The translations under genes were made by a program, and so were the position numbers. Positions 1 through 9,012 of a stretch of DNA of 37,369 nt are shown one piece after another. Source of the stretch: Caldilineaceae bacterium (GTDB lineage: Bacteria > Chloroflexota > Anaerolineae > Caldilineales > Caldilineaceae); the NCBI GenBank assembly GCA_022824685.1, contig JAJDZJ010000128.1:1-37369 (forward strand), given 5' to 3'. Below the pieces are notes generated by a model. The model did no database searches, was not told the origin of the DNA, and was given only the letters and a program-made list of their open reading frames with translations. Within the stretch, counting starts at the first letter, position 1. Each line of letters opens with the position of its first letter.

Positions 1-123
1 TTCGACGCCTGACGGCCGGTGCCGCGGCAACTTCTGCTCGCGATCCAGCAACCTGAAGCCGATTTCCACTTATTCGCGCTTTGTTCTAGCCATGATTTCA
101 ACGGAATCGGCCTACAAAATTAG

Positions 124-471
124 ATGCGATTGCCCTGGGGACGGGGTACGATCAAGATGGCAGAGTTGACAACATCGGCCGGTCTACCACGACCTGAAAT
201 TGAGGATGCAGGTGGTTGCGTGACCGTGCGCTTTTGTCCTGGTGGCTACGTACCGCCCCAGCGCGTAGAGCGGGACCTGACCGAGCGGCAGCAGACGATT
301 CTCGCACTTCTTAACCGAGTTGGTCGCGGACTAGCGCTGCGTGAAATTCATTCCCAATTGAAGCCGCAAGCAACTCTCCGGCAAGTGCGGGAAGATCTGG
401 CTATACTACGAACTCTCGACTTGGTCGTGCCCAAAGGCCTAGGGCGAGGAGCACGCTGGCACCTCTTGTAG
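124..471 (+). pseudogene. 3' remnant of an AlbA_2/RecG-like ATP-binding regulator gene (C-terminal winged helix)
   Basis: The 115-residue frame starts within a WGRGT-IKMAEL stretch. In COG2865-type proteins (AlbA_2 / RecG-like ATPases) that stretch lies near the C-terminal end of the ATPase part, so the frame is only the tail of a gene several times longer. It continues through a PRPEIEDAGG segment, a YVPPQRV linker and a winged-helix region (LTERQQTILALL to the end) of the kind that follows the core in these proteins. An in-frame TAG sits directly before the ATG (121-123), and nothing recognisable of the 5' part is seen in bases 1-120. I read it as a decayed remnant, not a small gene. The alternative, a free-standing wHTH protein, is possible but would leave the conserved WGRGT start unexplained. 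The family assignment is from memory. Confidence 0.5.
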
Positions 472-485
472 ATACTGGTCTTGCA

Positions 486-569
486 CTGGCTAATTCATGG
501 CTAATTCTGGCCAATTCACGGCCAATTCTGGCTAATTCATGGCTAATTCTGGCCAATTCATGGCCAATT
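486..569. repeat. Four tandem copies of a 21-bp unit
   Basis: Four consecutive 21-bp units (486-506, 507-527, 528-548, 549-569) follow the pattern CTGGCYAATTCAYGGCYAATT. Units 1 and 3 are identical. Units 2 and 4 carry C at the Y positions and differ from each other by one base. Each unit is itself two near-identical halves around GGCYAATT, so the array is eight half-units with a 10/11-bp period, close to one helical turn. It ends 55 bp before the ATG at 625. Confidence 0.9.
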
Positions 570-624
570 CTGTAACCCGCGGCGCCAACCCAACTGCAGC
601 CCAGACCTTCCCGGAGATAAGGCA

Positions 625-2322
625 ATGACCAACGAAACACTCCACAACGGCATCACCCTCCCGCAGACCTGGCCGCCGCGTAATGTGATCGAGGGCTCGC
701 GCGAGCCGATCCCCGTGCCCTATCTCTCCCATCCCCCACAGGTCATCCCCATCGACCTGGGCCGCCAGCTTTTCGTGGACGACTTCCTGATCGCAGAGAC
801 CTCCCTCACACGGGTCTATGGCAAACCGGAAATCCACCCGCAAAGCCCTGTGCTCAGCCCCGAAACCGACGAGGAGATGGATTCCGGCTTCTGCCCGATG
901 GCCGCGCCTTTCAACGACGGCGCCTGGTACGACCCGCAGGACAACCTGTTCAAACTATGGTATATGCCCGGCTGGTTCCACAGCACCGCCCTGGCCACCA
1001 GCGCTGACGGCATCCACTGGGAGCGCCCCCAACTCGATGTCACGCCGGGCGCCAACCTGGTTTGGCCGAACCACGATGGGTCCGACCGCGACGGCTGTCT
1101 CGTCTGGCTTGACAACGACACACCGGACCCCGCGCAGCGCTTCAAGATGTTCCAGTACTACCGCCACTACAAGCCCAAGCCGGGGCAGCCCCCCATCCCG
1201 CCCGGAAACTGGCCGGCGCAAATGGCCAAGGGGGAGATGGTCTCCGAAGGCTGGGCGCAGGTCTCGCCCGACGGCATCCACTGGAGCGACCCCGTCATCA
1301 CCACGCAGGTCGGCGACAACACATCCTTTTTCTACAACCCCTTCCGCCGCAAATGGTGCATGAGCATCCGACGCGCCGCCCGCATCGACGAAACCACCAG
1401 GCTGCGCGCCCGCTTCTACAAAGAATCGGACGACTTCCTGCAAGGCGCGCAGTGGGATATGGAGACCGATGAGGTCTTCTGGCAGCGCATCGACCACCAC
1501 GACCAGCCCGACCCCGCCCGTCCCAACCATCGCGTCGCCCTCTACGACGTGAACGTGACGCCCTACGAGAGCCTCATGTTGGGGATGTTCGCCATTTTCC
1601 GCGGCCCGGAGAACGACATCTGCGCCGCCGAGGGCGTTCCCAAAACGATGGACCTGGAGCTGGCCTACAGCCGCGACGGCTTTCATTTCAGCCGCCCAGA
1701 CCGGACACCCTTCCTGGCATCCAGCCGCGAGATAGGCGACTGGAACCGGGCCTACCTCCATGCCTGCGGCGGCCTCTGCCTGGTCGTCCACGACCGCATC
1801 TTTTTCTACTTCGCCGGTTTCTCCGGCCTGTCACCAAGACTGGGGCCCAACGACGTCGGGGATAGCGGCCTGTCACGGCGCGTCATGTACGCCGGCGCCA
1901 GCACCGGGCTGGCCACCCTCCGCCGCGACGGCTTCGCACGCATGGAGGCCGACGCGGGTGGCGGCACGCTGACGACGCGACCGGTCACCTTCCGCGGGGA
2001 CCGTCTCTTCGTCAACGTCAATGCGCCGCAGGGGGAACTGAGAGTGTCCGTGTTGGACGGTAACGGGGAAACTGTCGAAGGGTTGGGTGCCGATTCGTGC
2101 GTCGCGCTCAGTGAAGACAGCGCCTGCGCCGAGGTGAAATGGTCGTCCGGCGCCGATCTCTCCGCGCTGGCCGGTCAGCCCTGCAGGCTGCGTTTCCATC
2201 TGCAGTCAGGGGCGCTCTTCTCCTTCTGGGTGACGGATGACCCCAACGGCGCCAGCTACGGCCACATGGCCGCCGGCGGCCCCGGCTTCACCAACGGCCG
2301 CGACCTGCCTTCATCCCAGTAG
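625..2322 (+). CDS. Beta-propeller glycosidase-like protein (GH32/43/DUF-type fold)
   Basis: This 565-residue protein has no visible signal peptide. An LFVDDFLI motif near residue 50 is typical of a large uncharacterised family in Planctomycetes, Verrucomicrobia and Chloroflexi annotated as glycosyl hydrolase-like or five-bladed propeller proteins. Recurrent blade-like segments follow: WYDPQDNLFKLWYM, SADGIHWERP, SPDGIHWSDP, YNPFRRKWCMS and SRDGFHFSRP. The S-x-D-G-x-x-[WF] repeats resemble GH32/43/BNR-like propellers. The C-terminal ~110 residues look like a beta-sandwich. A GGAG about 9 nt before the ATG supports the start. The gene converges on a sulfatase, which suggests use of modified (perhaps sulfated) polysaccharide; this is inference. 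The substrate cannot be told, and I did not find a clear catalytic acid pair. Confidence 0.7.
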   Translation: MTNETLHNGITLPQTWPPRNVIEGSREPIPVPYLSHPPQVIPIDLGRQLFVDDFLIAETSLTRVYGKPEIHPQSPVLSPETDEEMDSGFCPMAAPFNDGAWYDPQDNLFKLWYMPGWFHSTALATSADGIHWERPQLDVTPGANLVWPNHDGSDRDGCLVWLDNDTPDPAQRFKMFQYYRHYKPKPGQPPIPPGNWPAQMAKGEMVSEGWAQVSPDGIHWSDPVITTQVGDNTSFFYNPFRRKWCMSIRRAARIDETTRLRARFYKESDDFLQGAQWDMETDEVFWQRIDHHDQPDPARPNHRVALYDVNVTPYESLMLGMFAIFRGPENDICAAEGVPKTMDLELAYSRDGFHFSRPDRTPFLASSREIGDWNRAYLHACGGLCLVVHDRIFFYFAGFSGLSPRLGPNDVGDSGLSRRVMYAGASTGLATLRRDGFARMEADAGGGTLTTRPVTFRGDRLFVNVNAPQGELRVSVLDGNGETVEGLGADSCVALSEDSACAEVKWSSGADLSALAGQPCRLRFHLQSGALFSFWVTDDPNGASYGHMAAGGPGFTNGRDLPSSQ

Positions 2323-2376
2323 CCAGCGGCCTCACACACAGCTAAAGACTCAACGCCGTTACTGACCACTGAACTT

Positions 2377-4095
2377 TCAATCCCGCAATCGCTCAGCCGT
2401 CAGATAATACGCGCCTGCCAGTTGGTGGCCCTCTTCATCTCGCCACCAGCTCCTCACTGTGGTCGGCCCGCGTTCCAACGCCATTTCAAAGGTCTGTTCC
2501 GCGGCGTCCGGCGGAACCGGCAGCGTCTGCTCGCTGCGGCCCACCTGCAGCCAAGCTGAGGCGACCGGAAGCGCCTTCCCTTCCGGCCAGCTGCCGTCCA
2601 CGCCCTGCATCACCGGCGCCGGGTCAGAGATGCCCAGGCCGGACTCCTCCGGCCAGCGGCGCAACGTAAAGCTGTAGAGCCCGGCGCGCGCCGCGTCAAC
2701 GTGCCACGTGCCGCTGTCCATCACCGGCCCGCGAATGCCCCTCTGGTTATCGGCATAGACCCACGCCCAGTCGCAGCTGCACAGCCGGGCCGGGTTCTCG
2801 GCGTCGGAGCCGACCGTAATCGGCTGATACGTCGTTATCGTATCGCTTACGCCATCCCACCAGGCGCCGTATTGGTCTCGCAGCTGCTTGACCAGCTCCG
2901 GATTGGCCGCGGCCGCGTCCCGCTGCTGGCCTGGGTCCTCGCCGATGTTGTAGAGCTCCCGCCCATCGATCAGCCGCCACTGTCCCCACATCACCGCGGC
3001 CCGTTCCCTGCCCGTAAAACCAAATCCGGTTCCTTCGTTGGCGTGTCCGTACTGCACCACCGACGTGCGATCCGCCACCGTCTTGTCTGGCCGCCTCATG
3101 TGCGCAGCCAGCGACAGGCCGTCGCACGTCCAGCCGTCCGGCGCCTGCAGGTCACAGAGATCGATCAGTGTTGGCAGGATGTCGACCCCGCGCGTCACGC
3201 CGCCCACATCGCGGCCGCCCTCAAGCCCGCCCTCCGGCCAGCGAATGAAGCAGGGCACCCGGTGACCGCCCTCGTATAGTGAAGTCTTCCTGCCACGCAT
3301 CCCCGCGTTAAATATCCCCTCACCCATGGCCGTGCCGTTGTCGGTCATGAAGATCAGGATCGTGTTATCGCGGATTTCGTTATCCAGCAGGAACTTTTCC
3401 AGCTGCGCCATATTCTCGTCAATGTTGGCGATCATCCCGAAAAAGCTGGCCTCATCCCGCTTGATGCCGTCCAGATAGGGCTGCCGGTATTCGTCGGGAA
3501 CCCAATACGGGCCGTGCGGCGCATTCGTCGCAATGTAGGCGAAAAACGGCTCATCGCGCCTGTGGCAGCCCTCCATCCATCGCATCGCCTCCTCGAACCA
3601 GACATCGGTGCAGTAGCCCCGGTACTGCTTGATCTCATCCCGGTGGCGGTAATGGTCGTCAAAATAGTCATTCCCATAGTAATCGGCCGCGGAGGTGATG
3701 CCGAAGGCGGGATGGTGGATCGTTTCATGAAAACCGCGGTCCTGGGGCCGGTAGGGGTAGTTGTCGCCCAGGTGCCACTTGCCGAAATGACCGGTGTGAT
3801 AACCGTTGTCCGCCAGGATATCGGCCATCGTCGGCAGGTCGGCGCGCAGCAGCGAACGCCCCATGCAGACGAACGTCGCCCCGTTGCGCAGGGCATCCTG
3901 GCCCGTCATCAGCTCGCCGCGCGTCGGGGTACACATGGGCGCCACGTGAAAATCGGTCAGACGCACGCTGTCGGCGTGGATGCGGTCCAGCGCAGGTGTC
4001 TTCAAAATCGGATTGCCCAGGCAGGACAGGTCCCCGTAGCCCTGGTCGTCGGTAAGCACGAATATGATGTTGGGACGCGACTGCGAGTTCGACAT
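2377..4095 (-). CDS. Family S1 sulfatase (arylsulfatase type)
   Basis: Start chosen at the ATG at 4095, which gives 572 residues beginning MSNSQSRPNIIFVLTDDQG. The frame stays open further upstream, but that part is low-complexity and not sulfatase-like. The metal-binding DDQG is at residues 16-19. The formylglycine signature C-T-P-T-R has its Cys at residue 55, the residue converted by a formylglycine-generating enzyme or anSME. GKWHLG and FMTDNG motifs follow at the usual order. Sulfatases of this class hydrolyse sulfate esters, mostly of glycans. No signal peptide is visible, so it may be cytoplasmic or leaderless. It is convergent with the propeller protein and divergent from the nitrilase-SDR pair. 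No anSME or FGE gene is in the window. The last ~110 residues form an extra domain beyond the catalytic core. Confidence 0.92.
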   Translation of the reverse strand: MSNSQSRPNIIFVLTDDQGYGDLSCLGNPILKTPALDRIHADSVRLTDFHVAPMCTPTRGELMTGQDALRNGATFVCMGRSLLRADLPTMADILADNGYHTGHFGKWHLGDNYPYRPQDRGFHETIHHPAFGITSAADYYGNDYFDDHYRHRDEIKQYRGYCTDVWFEEAMRWMEGCHRRDEPFFAYIATNAPHGPYWVPDEYRQPYLDGIKRDEASFFGMIANIDENMAQLEKFLLDNEIRDNTILIFMTDNGTAMGEGIFNAGMRGRKTSLYEGGHRVPCFIRWPEGGLEGGRDVGGVTRGVDILPTLIDLCDLQAPDGWTCDGLSLAAHMRRPDKTVADRTSVVQYGHANEGTGFGFTGRERAAVMWGQWRLIDGRELYNIGEDPGQQRDAAAANPELVKQLRDQYGAWWDGVSDTITTYQPITVGSDAENPARLCSCDWAWVYADNQRGIRGPVMDSGTWHVDAARAGLYSFTLRRWPEESGLGISDPAPVMQGVDGSWPEGKALPVASAWLQVGRSEQTLPVPPDAAEQTFEMALERGPTTVRSWWRDEEGHQLAGAYYLTAERLRD

Positions 4096-4463
4096 GAAGC
4101 GGCCTTTCAGTGGCGCGTTGAATCGTGAGGGAGCCGTTCTCCGCATCTTACATTGAACCCGCGCAATGCTGCAATCGCCGCCCGCGGAGGCCGTTTCTCT
4201 CTCCTCACTTCTCTCCCCTCTCTCCTCAGCTGGGGCAGTTAGCCGCAAGCGGCCTCCCTTGTGCGGGGGGGCATCCCCCGCAACGCCCCCCGCAAAAACA
4301 TGCCCCGCCGCCAGAGTGTCTCCACCCTTACAGCTATGCCTGCCGCCAGTTCCTGCCCTTCCCCCACCCTTCCCACGCGGTTGACACACCCGCTCCTCCC
4401 GGCGAAAATGGTCGCAGAGAAAGAAACCTGAATCCTGCGACCCCAGCCGACAGGAGGCATCCC
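4096..4463. other. Divergent intergenic region with a polypyrimidine tract
   Basis: This 368-bp gap lies between the divergent sulfatase and nitrilase starts. It contains a CT-rich tract (about 4194-4228). Its 17-base core TCTCTCCTCACTTCTCT (4198-4214) recurs with one mismatch at 18913-18929, inside the coding linker of the RibA-RibD fusion. The right end carries the promoter listed next. I see no gene here. Frames that run through it show no family signal. Confidence 0.6.
4381..4409 (+). promoter_or_regulatory. Sigma70-like promoter of the nitrilase-SDR operon
   Basis: A perfect TTGACA (-35) at 4381-4386 is followed after 17 bp by GAAAAT (-10, four of six matches) at 4404-4409. This would start transcription near 4416 and leave a leader of about 48 nt before the ATG at 4464, which is preceded by AGGAGG at 4452-4457. 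Confidence 0.5.
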
Positions 4464-5453
4464 ATGGGCCGCTATGCCAACATCAGCCTGGTCAACTTCC
4501 CCACCTTGCCTGCGGACGAGCCGGGACGGCTGCAGAAAACTTTGGACCGCATGTGCGGCTACATCGCCGATGCCGCCCAGGAGCAGAGCGATATCGTCGC
4601 TTTCCCGGAAATCTGCAACATTCTCGAAACCGCCGACCCGTGGAACACGGCCGAGTCTCTCGACGGGCCGACCATCGCCGCGCTGTCCAAGGCCGCCCGC
4701 CGGCATGAGCTCTACGTTGTCGCCCCGCTCCTGCTCGACGATGCCGGCCGCCGTTACAACTGCGCCGTGCTCATCGGCCGCCAAGGCGAAATCGTCGGCA
4801 TCTACCGCAAGAACTTCCCCACCCACTCAGAGCTGGACAACGGCATCACGCCCGGTGTGGAAACGCCCGTCTTCGAAACCGACTTCGGTCGCGTGGGGCT
4901 GTGCATCTGCTTCGATCTCAACTACTGGGAGGTCGGCGCCGGCCTCTGCCAGAACCGCGCCGAGTTGGTGATCTGGCCCTCGATGTGGGCCGGCGGGCGC
5001 ATGTTGAGCAAATGGGCGATGGAGTTCGGCTTTAATATGGCCGCGGTCTGGAAAGAGCAGTCCACCTTCGTCGACGTGGCCGGCCGCGAGCTCCTCGCCG
5101 TCAAACGCGAGGCCAGAGACCGCACCGGCCGTTCGCCGGTGGTCACCGCCCGAATCGACCTCGACCGCCGCCTGCTGCATCCCGACTATAATCTGGAAAA
5201 CCTGAAAGCCCTCTTCGAACGCTATGGGCCGACCGCAGCCTTCACCGAGTGGCTGAAGCAGGACTGTCACCTGATCTTCGGCTCGCAAGTCCCGGGCGCC
5301 TCCAGCGATCAGCTGATCGAAGAGTTCGGCCTTGAGACGATGCGCGACTACCTTGCACGCGTGCGCCGCGACCGCAAAGCCGCGCTGGCCGCGGCTGCCG
5401 AACCGGTCTATGCCAACGGCCAGACAGGCGCGCAGGACGGAGAGAGAATCTGA
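4464..5453 (+). CDS. Carbon-nitrogen hydrolase (nitrilase superfamily)
   Basis: Start at ATG 4464 with a strong AGGAGG, giving 329 residues. The nitrilase-superfamily triad is visible: Glu49 (FPEI), Lys116 (YRKNFPTHSE) and Cys149 (CICFDLNY). Members hydrolyse amides, carbamoyl groups or nitriles. The sequence around Cys (ICFD followed by NYWE) fits an amidase or carbamoylase more than a true nitrilase. The C-terminal ~60 residues are family-specific. The stop codon overlaps the next ATG (TGATG), so it is translationally coupled to the SDR. Together with the SDR and the MFS gene it may break down a small nitrogenous organic compound; substrate unknown. Confidence 0.88.
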   Translation: MGRYANISLVNFPTLPADEPGRLQKTLDRMCGYIADAAQEQSDIVAFPEICNILETADPWNTAESLDGPTIAALSKAARRHELYVVAPLLLDDAGRRYNCAVLIGRQGEIVGIYRKNFPTHSELDNGITPGVETPVFETDFGRVGLCICFDLNYWEVGAGLCQNRAELVIWPSMWAGGRMLSKWAMEFGFNMAAVWKEQSTFVDVAGRELLAVKREARDRTGRSPVVTARIDLDRRLLHPDYNLENLKALFERYGPTAAFTEWLKQDCHLIFGSQVPGASSDQLIEEFGLETMRDYLARVRRDRKAALAAAAEPVYANGQTGAQDGERI

Positions 5454-6253
5454 TGTTACTGACAGATAAAACGGTCATTGTTACAGGCGCCGGCGGGGGC
5501 TTGGGCGCCGGCATCGCCGCGGTCTGCAGCCGCGAGGGCGCCAACGTTGTTGCGGCCGACATCCGCGGGCAGGCCGCGCGCGCTGTTGTCGACAGCCTGC
5601 CCGGCAATGCCCTGGCCGTCCACTGCGACGTCGGCGACGACGAGGCCCAGGCCGAACTGGTGCAGAAGGCCGTCGCCGAATTCGGCCGCGTTGATGGCCT
5701 CGTCAACAACGCCGGCATCAACTTTGCCAAACCGTTCCTGGATACGACCGCCGAGGACTGGGAGCAGATCATCCGCGTCGACCTGCGCGCCGTCTTCTTC
5801 CTGACTCAAAAGACCTGCCGGCAGATGCTCACTCAGTCTCCCGGCGGCGGCAGTGTCGTCAACATCGCCAGCGTCCACGCCCACGCGGCCCTGCCCGGCG
5901 CCGGCCCCTACGACGCAGCCAAAGCCGGCGTCGTGATGATGGGCAAAAGCTTCGCCCTCGAGATGGCCCCGCACAACATTCGCGTCAACGCCATCTCCCC
6001 CGGCCTGCTCGACACCCAGATCTGGCAGGACCTGCAGGACGCCGCGCCCAGCCCGGAGGAGTGCCTGGCATTCTGGCGTACCAACATCCCCATCGGCCGC
6101 GTGATCGCCCCGGAAGAGATCGGCGAGCTGGCGGCCTTCCTGCTCAGCGACCGCAGCGCCTCCATCACCGGCGCCAACATCTACGCCGACGGCGGCATGA
6201 CCGCCCAACTCATCAGCCAGGAGCCCTACACCTCCAAGCCGATCGAAGGCTGA
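5453..6253 (+). CDS. Short-chain dehydrogenase/reductase (classical SDR)
   Basis: A 266-residue classical SDR. The nucleotide-binding TGAGGGLG is at residues 11-18 and NNAG at 85-88. The catalytic residues are Ser140, Tyr153 and Lys157 (YDAAK), followed by NAISPG and a C-terminal ADGG. D36 after the second strand (VAADIRG) suggests NAD(H) over NADP(H). The ATG overlaps the stop of the nitrilase gene by one base (TGATG), so the two are one transcript. Likely an alcohol or sugar oxidoreductase in the same catabolic route; substrate not determinable. Confidence 0.93.
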   Translation: MLLTDKTVIVTGAGGGLGAGIAAVCSREGANVVAADIRGQAARAVVDSLPGNALAVHCDVGDDEAQAELVQKAVAEFGRVDGLVNNAGINFAKPFLDTTAEDWEQIIRVDLRAVFFLTQKTCRQMLTQSPGGGSVVNIASVHAHAALPGAGPYDAAKAGVVMMGKSFALEMAPHNIRVNAISPGLLDTQIWQDLQDAAPSPEECLAFWRTNIPIGRVIAPEEIGELAAFLLSDRSASITGANIYADGGMTAQLISQEPYTSKPIEG

Positions 6254-6291
6254 GCGCAACCGGGAACCCCCTCTGCGCCGCCAAACGCGCA

Positions 6292-6390
6292 CTACGTCAA
6301 TACGTAGACGGATCGTACCCAAATTGCCCGCGACACTACGCAAAGCAAACGCACGCGCATCCACGGGAAAGAAGGCCCTCAAACACCAGT
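6292..6390. repeat. Intergenic repeat element, copy A (with hairpin)
   Basis: From 6301 the sequence TACGTAGACGGATCGTAC, followed by ATTGCCCG, matches a second intergenic copy starting at 30602. The first 30 bases agree at 27 positions. The two copies then align without gaps to about base 90, with further conserved blocks GCGCATCC and CACCAGT, about 55 of 90 identical overall. In this copy the element begins with a perfect hairpin CTACGT-CAAT-ACGTAG (6292-6307). It lies in the 289-bp gap between the SDR and MFS genes, which otherwise holds nothing recognisable. Confidence 0.65.
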
Positions 6391-6542
6391 CTGTCTCCCC
6401 ACAGGCTCGTCTGAATCGCGCTCCATTCCTGCGCCTGGCGCGGGCGAATTCCCGGCTTTCCTGTAGCCCGTTCCTGGTGTAAGATACTGGTCTGACGTAG
6501 ATCTCTAAACCGATTCAGTTTTCCAGCCGAAACAGCGCTCCC

Positions 6543-7808
6543 ATGAAGAAACTCCTGTCTCTCTGGACAAACCGCCCCCGCTTCCATCATGATGTCAATA
6601 TGCTCCTGATCGTCGTGGGACTGGTGGCGGTCAGCTTTTTCGGCATCCAGACCTTTCTGAAGACCTTTTACGTTCTGCGTCTGGGCTACAGCATGGTCTT
6701 CTTCGGCATATTCAACTCAGCCAGCGCACTGAGCTACATGGTGATGAGCCTGCCCGCCGGCGCGTTGGGAAGCCGGCTCGGGCTGACGCGCACGATGCGC
6801 CTCGGCATCGTCGTGACCGTTTTGGGTATGGCGATGCTGCCGCTGACCGAATCGGCGCCGCCGCTCTTCCGCTACTACTGGCCCGTCTTCTCGATGATGG
6901 TTGTCTCCGGCGGCTACGCCCTCTTCAGCATCAACATGGTACCGGCGCTCATGGGGCTGACCTCCGACGAAAACCGCAACAGCGCCTACGCTACGACCGG
7001 CGTCCTGCGCGGCCTTGGCGCCTTCGTCGGCACCCCCTTTGCCGGCCTGCTGCCCGGCCTCATTGCATCCATGATCGGTGTCGGACTCGACAACCCCGCC
7101 CCGTATCGTCTGGCGCTATGGCTGAGCCCTGCAGTTTTGGCGCTGGCTATTTTTCCCTTGATGCGCATCGGCGATGCGGAGCGGAGCGGCAAACACGAAG
7201 AGAAACCAACTCTGCCGGGATCCTTTCCCGTCGCCCCTGTCAGCCTGTTGATCCTCTTCGTCTGGTTCAGCCAGGCTGCCGGCGCCACCTGCTACTCCTT
7301 CTGCAATGCCTTTATGGACGTGGAGCTGCAACTGTCCACCTTTGCGATCGGGATCGTCTCCAGCGCGGGGCAGTTCGCCTCCATCTTCGCGCCCATGCTG
7401 CTGCCGATGCTCGCCCGCCGCCGCGGCAACGGCTGGACGCTCATGGCAACGACCATCGGAGGCGCCGCGACCATGATCCCGCTCATTCTCATTCCCCAGT
7501 GGTTTGCCGCTGCCCTCGGCCAATTCGCCTCCATGGTCCTTTCGGCCGTGCGCATGCCCGCCCTTCAGGTCTATCAGATGGAGATGATCGAGAAGCACTG
7601 GCGTTCGCTGGCCTACGGCGCGGTAAACACGGCGATGGGCCTCAGCTTTGGGCTGGTAAGCTTCGGCGGCGGCCAGATCATTGAGAAATGGGGTTACACC
7701 AATCTCTTCGCGTTGGGTGTGTCCCTTTCCTTTGTCGGCGCCACCATCATGTGGATGATGTTGAAGCGGCCTACGCCGATGGTTGCAGCCCGGGGCGCGG
7801 TGCAGTAA
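6543..7808 (+). CDS. Major facilitator superfamily transporter
   Basis: This 421-residue polytopic protein has about 12 hydrophobic segments. The first is at residues 20-40 (MLLIVVGLVAVSFFGIQ). A cytoplasmic GSRLGLTRTMRLG loop lies between TM2 and TM3, matching the MFS motif-A position (G-x-L-[GA]-D-R-x-G-R, degenerate here). A central hydrophilic loop near residues 205-225 separates the two six-helix halves. No strong ribosome binding site precedes the ATG. Its place after the nitrilase-SDR operon hints that it moves the substrate or product of that pathway, but a 289-bp gap separates them, so co-transcription is not certain. It converges on the LLM oxidoreductase. Confidence 0.85.
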   Translation: MKKLLSLWTNRPRFHHDVNMLLIVVGLVAVSFFGIQTFLKTFYVLRLGYSMVFFGIFNSASALSYMVMSLPAGALGSRLGLTRTMRLGIVVTVLGMAMLPLTESAPPLFRYYWPVFSMMVVSGGYALFSINMVPALMGLTSDENRNSAYATTGVLRGLGAFVGTPFAGLLPGLIASMIGVGLDNPAPYRLALWLSPAVLALAIFPLMRIGDAERSGKHEEKPTLPGSFPVAPVSLLILFVWFSQAAGATCYSFCNAFMDVELQLSTFAIGIVSSAGQFASIFAPMLLPMLARRRGNGWTLMATTIGGAATMIPLILIPQWFAAALGQFASMVLSAVRMPALQVYQMEMIEKHWRSLAYGAVNTAMGLSFGLVSFGGGQIIEKWGYTNLFALGVSLSFVGATIMWMMLKRPTPMVAARGAVQ

Positions 7809-7825
7809 CTCCCTAGACTTTACAA

Positions 7826-7874
7826 AAAGAAAGGCAAGCGGTGCGCGCGCTGTGCGCTGCTATCCCGCGCCTTT
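7826..7874 (-). terminator. Probable terminator of the LLM oxidoreductase gene
   Basis: The inverted repeat AAAGGC (7830-7835) / GCCTTT (7869-7874) has a second inner pair, AGCG/CGCT. Read on the minus strand it follows the LLM stop codon and is trailed by a T-rich stretch (TTTCTTTTTG). It may also slow transcription coming from the convergent MFS gene. Confidence 0.4.
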
Positions 7875-7879
7875 GTTCC

Positions 7880-8914
7880 TTACAGCGCCAGCTCCGCCAT
7901 CAAGCGCACGGTTTCGATGCTGCCGGTCATCACCGTCAGCGTCGTGATCGGCGCCGCCCGCCACAGTCGCAGACGGTCGGCGATGCGGGCGCGGCTGCCG
8001 CACAGGGAGACCGCGTCGACCAGCGCATCTGGCACAGCCGCGACCGCGCCGGCCCGGTCGCCGGTCAGATAGCTTGTCTGGATCCGGTCAGCCGCCTCCT
8101 CAAAGCCGTAGCGGCAGGCCAGATTGTAGTAGAAGTTCCTGCCCCGGCTCCCCATCCCGCCAATGTACAGGGCCAGCATCGGCTTGAGCTGCATCCAGCA
8201 ACTCGCCAGATCGTCCCCCACCACCACTGCCGCGGCCGGCGCGATGTCGAACGCGGCCGGCCTGCCCTGCTCCCCGGCCAACGCCCGCCCGGCAGTCACA
8301 GCCTCGGCAAACGTCGCGTCGTAATGTTCCGGCGCGAAGAAGATCGGCAGCCAGCCATCGGCCAGCTCCGCGGCCAGTTGCACATTCCGCGGGCCAATCG
8401 CGGCCAGGTAGATGGGTAGATCAGCCCGCCCGTGCAGGATGCTTTTCAGCGGTTTGCCCAGCCCCACCGAGCCGGGCCCGCGGTAGGGCAATTGGTAGAA
8501 CTCTCCCTCAAATGTGAGCGGCTCCTCACGCGCGAAAATGCGGCGCACGATTTCAATATATTCGCGCGTGCGGGCCAGCGGGCCGGCATAGCCGACGCCG
8601 TGCCAGCCCTCCACCACCTGCGGGCCGGAGACACCCAGCCCCAGCAGCATGCGCCCGCCCGACAGCTGGTCCAGCGTCATCGCGGTCATGGCCGTCATCG
8701 CCGGCGTCCGAGCCGCCATCTGCAGGATCGCCGTGCCCAGGTGAATCCGTTCGGTCTGCGCGCCGATCCACGCCAGGGGCGATACCGCGTCCGAACCGTA
8801 CGCCTCAGCCGTCCACACCGCGTCGTAGCCCAGCCGGTCCGCCTCGCGGATCAGCTCCAGCGGTAGCGCGATCTTCCCGCCCGAGTAACCAGTGTTGAGT
8901 CCCAATCGCATCAT
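7880..8914 (-). CDS. LLM-class (luciferase-like) F420- or FMN-dependent oxidoreductase
   Basis: A 344-residue protein of the bacterial-luciferase TIM-barrel superfamily. It has [10 protein letters not shown] at the N-terminus, [20 protein letters not shown], a central [20 protein letters not shown] segment typical of the F420-dependent LLM subgroup, and [25 protein letters not shown]. These features match the families annotated as F420-dependent N5,N10-methylene-H4MPT-reductase-like or LLM class F420-dependent oxidoreductase. Whether the cofactor is F420 or FMN cannot be settled from sequence alone. Start is the first of two adjacent ATGs (8914 or 8911). It stands alone on the minus strand, with purN about 100 bp upstream. 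Confidence 0.88.
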   Translation of the reverse strand: MMRLGLNTGYSGGKIALPLELIREADRLGYDAVWTAEAYGSDAVSPLAWIGAQTERIHLGTAILQMAARTPAMTAMTAMTLDQLSGGRMLLGLGVSGPQVVEGWHGVGYAGPLARTREYIEIVRRIFAREEPLTFEGEFYQLPYRGPGSVGLGKPLKSILHGRADLPIYLAAIGPRNVQLAAELADGWLPIFFAPEHYDATFAEAVTAGRALAGEQGRPAAFDIAPAAAVVVGDDLASCWMQLKPMLALYIGGMGSRGRNFYYNLACRYGFEEAADRIQTSYLTGDRAGAVAAVPDALVDAVSLCGSRARIADRLRLWRAAPITTLTVMTGSIETVRLMAELAL

Positions 8915-9012
8915 CGCCTCCGAAGGCCAGGTGTACAGACCGGGCCGTCGTCTGTCAGAAAGGTAGTCCTGCCGGTTTTCGTTAACGCCGTTGCCGCTGC
9001 CGTGCGCATACG

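Noticed and set aside
625-2322. Assignment of the propeller protein to a specific GH32 or GH43 enzyme
   Set aside because: The blade-like repeats are visible but I could not identify the catalytic acidic residues, so only the fold-level call was kept.
4096-4389. N-terminal extension of the sulfatase frame to 4389
   Set aside because: The added 98 residues are low-complexity and cover the divergent promoter region; the sulfatase core begins at the ATG at 4095.
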